44,998 bases of DNA, from assembly GCA_021851865.1 (NCBI GenBank), contig JAJZBU010000023.1, positions 1 to 44,998 on the forward strand, written 5' to 3'. Below the pieces are notes generated by a model. The model did no database searches and was not told the origin of the DNA. It saw only the letters and a list, made by a program, of their open reading frames with translations. Positions 44,884 to 44,998 of this stretch are shown here, in pieces. Numbering within the stretch: position 1 is the stretch's first letter; each line of letters starts with the position of its first letter. Source of the stretch: Pseudomonadota bacterium. GTDB taxonomy: Bacteria > Pseudomonadota > Gammaproteobacteria > Pseudomonadales > Moraxellaceae. Position numbers and translations under genes: made by a program.

Positions 44884-44998
44884 ATGATGCGTACGGGTCT
44901 GGTGGGTTGGCGCGGTATGGTCGGTTCGGTGCTCATGCAGCGCATGCAGGAGGAAGGTGATTTCGCCTTGATCGAACCGGTGTTTTTTTCGACCTCGC
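44884..44998 (+). CDS. asd: Aspartate-semialdehyde dehydrogenase (5' part, cut by window end)
   Basis: The first 38 residues (TGLVGWRGMVGSVLMQRMQE, then IEPVFFSTS) match the N-terminus of Asd, with its nucleotide-binding loop GWRGMVGS. The enzyme makes aspartate semialdehyde for lysine, threonine and methionine. ATGs at 44884 and 44887 follow GAGGGGGG. The order leuCDB-asd is common in Pseudomonas-type genomes. The rest lies beyond the window. Confidence 0.85.
   Translation, partial: MMRTGLVGWRGMVGSVLMQRMQEEGDFALIEPVFFSTS

Overview
The window is GC-rich, densely coded gammaproteobacterial DNA. Several gene orders point to a Pseudomonadales-type organism: rnd-ycgL-ycgN, cheR-hsbA-hsbR-hptB, fleSR-fliEFGHIJ and pepA-holC-valS. 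The genus cannot be fixed from the sequence. The cell is predicted to be flagellated, chemotactic and able to hydroxylate alkanes.

Positions 1-3515 are accessory DNA. Remnants of an IS3-type and an IS200/IS605-type element are interrupted by a 2.75-kb ISL3-like element with matching 23-bp terminal inverted repeats. Its transposase is the last gene of a cargo operon that also carries a VapD-type (Cas2-fold) toxin, a small presumed antitoxin and two proteins I do not recognise. From the second cargo gene onward the genes overlap stop-to-start. The element has a good sigma70 promoter at its left end. This toxin-antitoxin-loaded ISL3 element is one of the two most interesting objects here.

Positions 3583-6174 hold an AraC-type regulator divergent from alkane monooxygenase (alkB) and rubredoxin, with a 21-bp-spaced direct repeat between them. 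Positions 6233-16473 hold mostly housekeeping and signalling genes: a flavodoxin-fold quinone reductase, a CBS protein, a DUF1653 protein, an adenylate cyclase-FHA protein, valS, holC, pepA, lptG (without the usual lptF), a PP2C phosphatase, a small membrane protein and a lytic transglycosylase.

Positions 16633-21598 hold a compact five-gene signalling operon: a membrane CheA-like kinase with its own HPt domain, a membrane-anchored MCP signalling tip, a CheX-type phosphatase, a degenerate receiver fused to a second CheX domain, and a canonical CheY. Both CheX proteins end in nearly the same tail (GELELF / GELEFF). I do not recognise this as a named system. It is the second main candidate for novelty.

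Positions 21850-27340 hold an acyl-CoA dehydrogenase, rnd-ycgL-ycgN, a small membrane protein, a von Willebrand A-domain protein and a small lytic transglycosylase. Positions 27385-38747 form the flagellar block: fleS-fleR, fliE-fliJ, then cheR and the HsbA/HsbR/HptB partner-switching phosphorelay. Textbook sigma54 sites lie before fleS and before fliE. Positions 38829-44998 hold gltX, a CsoR-family repressor, a LysR regulator divergent from leuC-leuD-leuB, and the start of asd. No tRNA, rRNA or CRISPR array was found, and no stretch over 300 bases lacks a gene.
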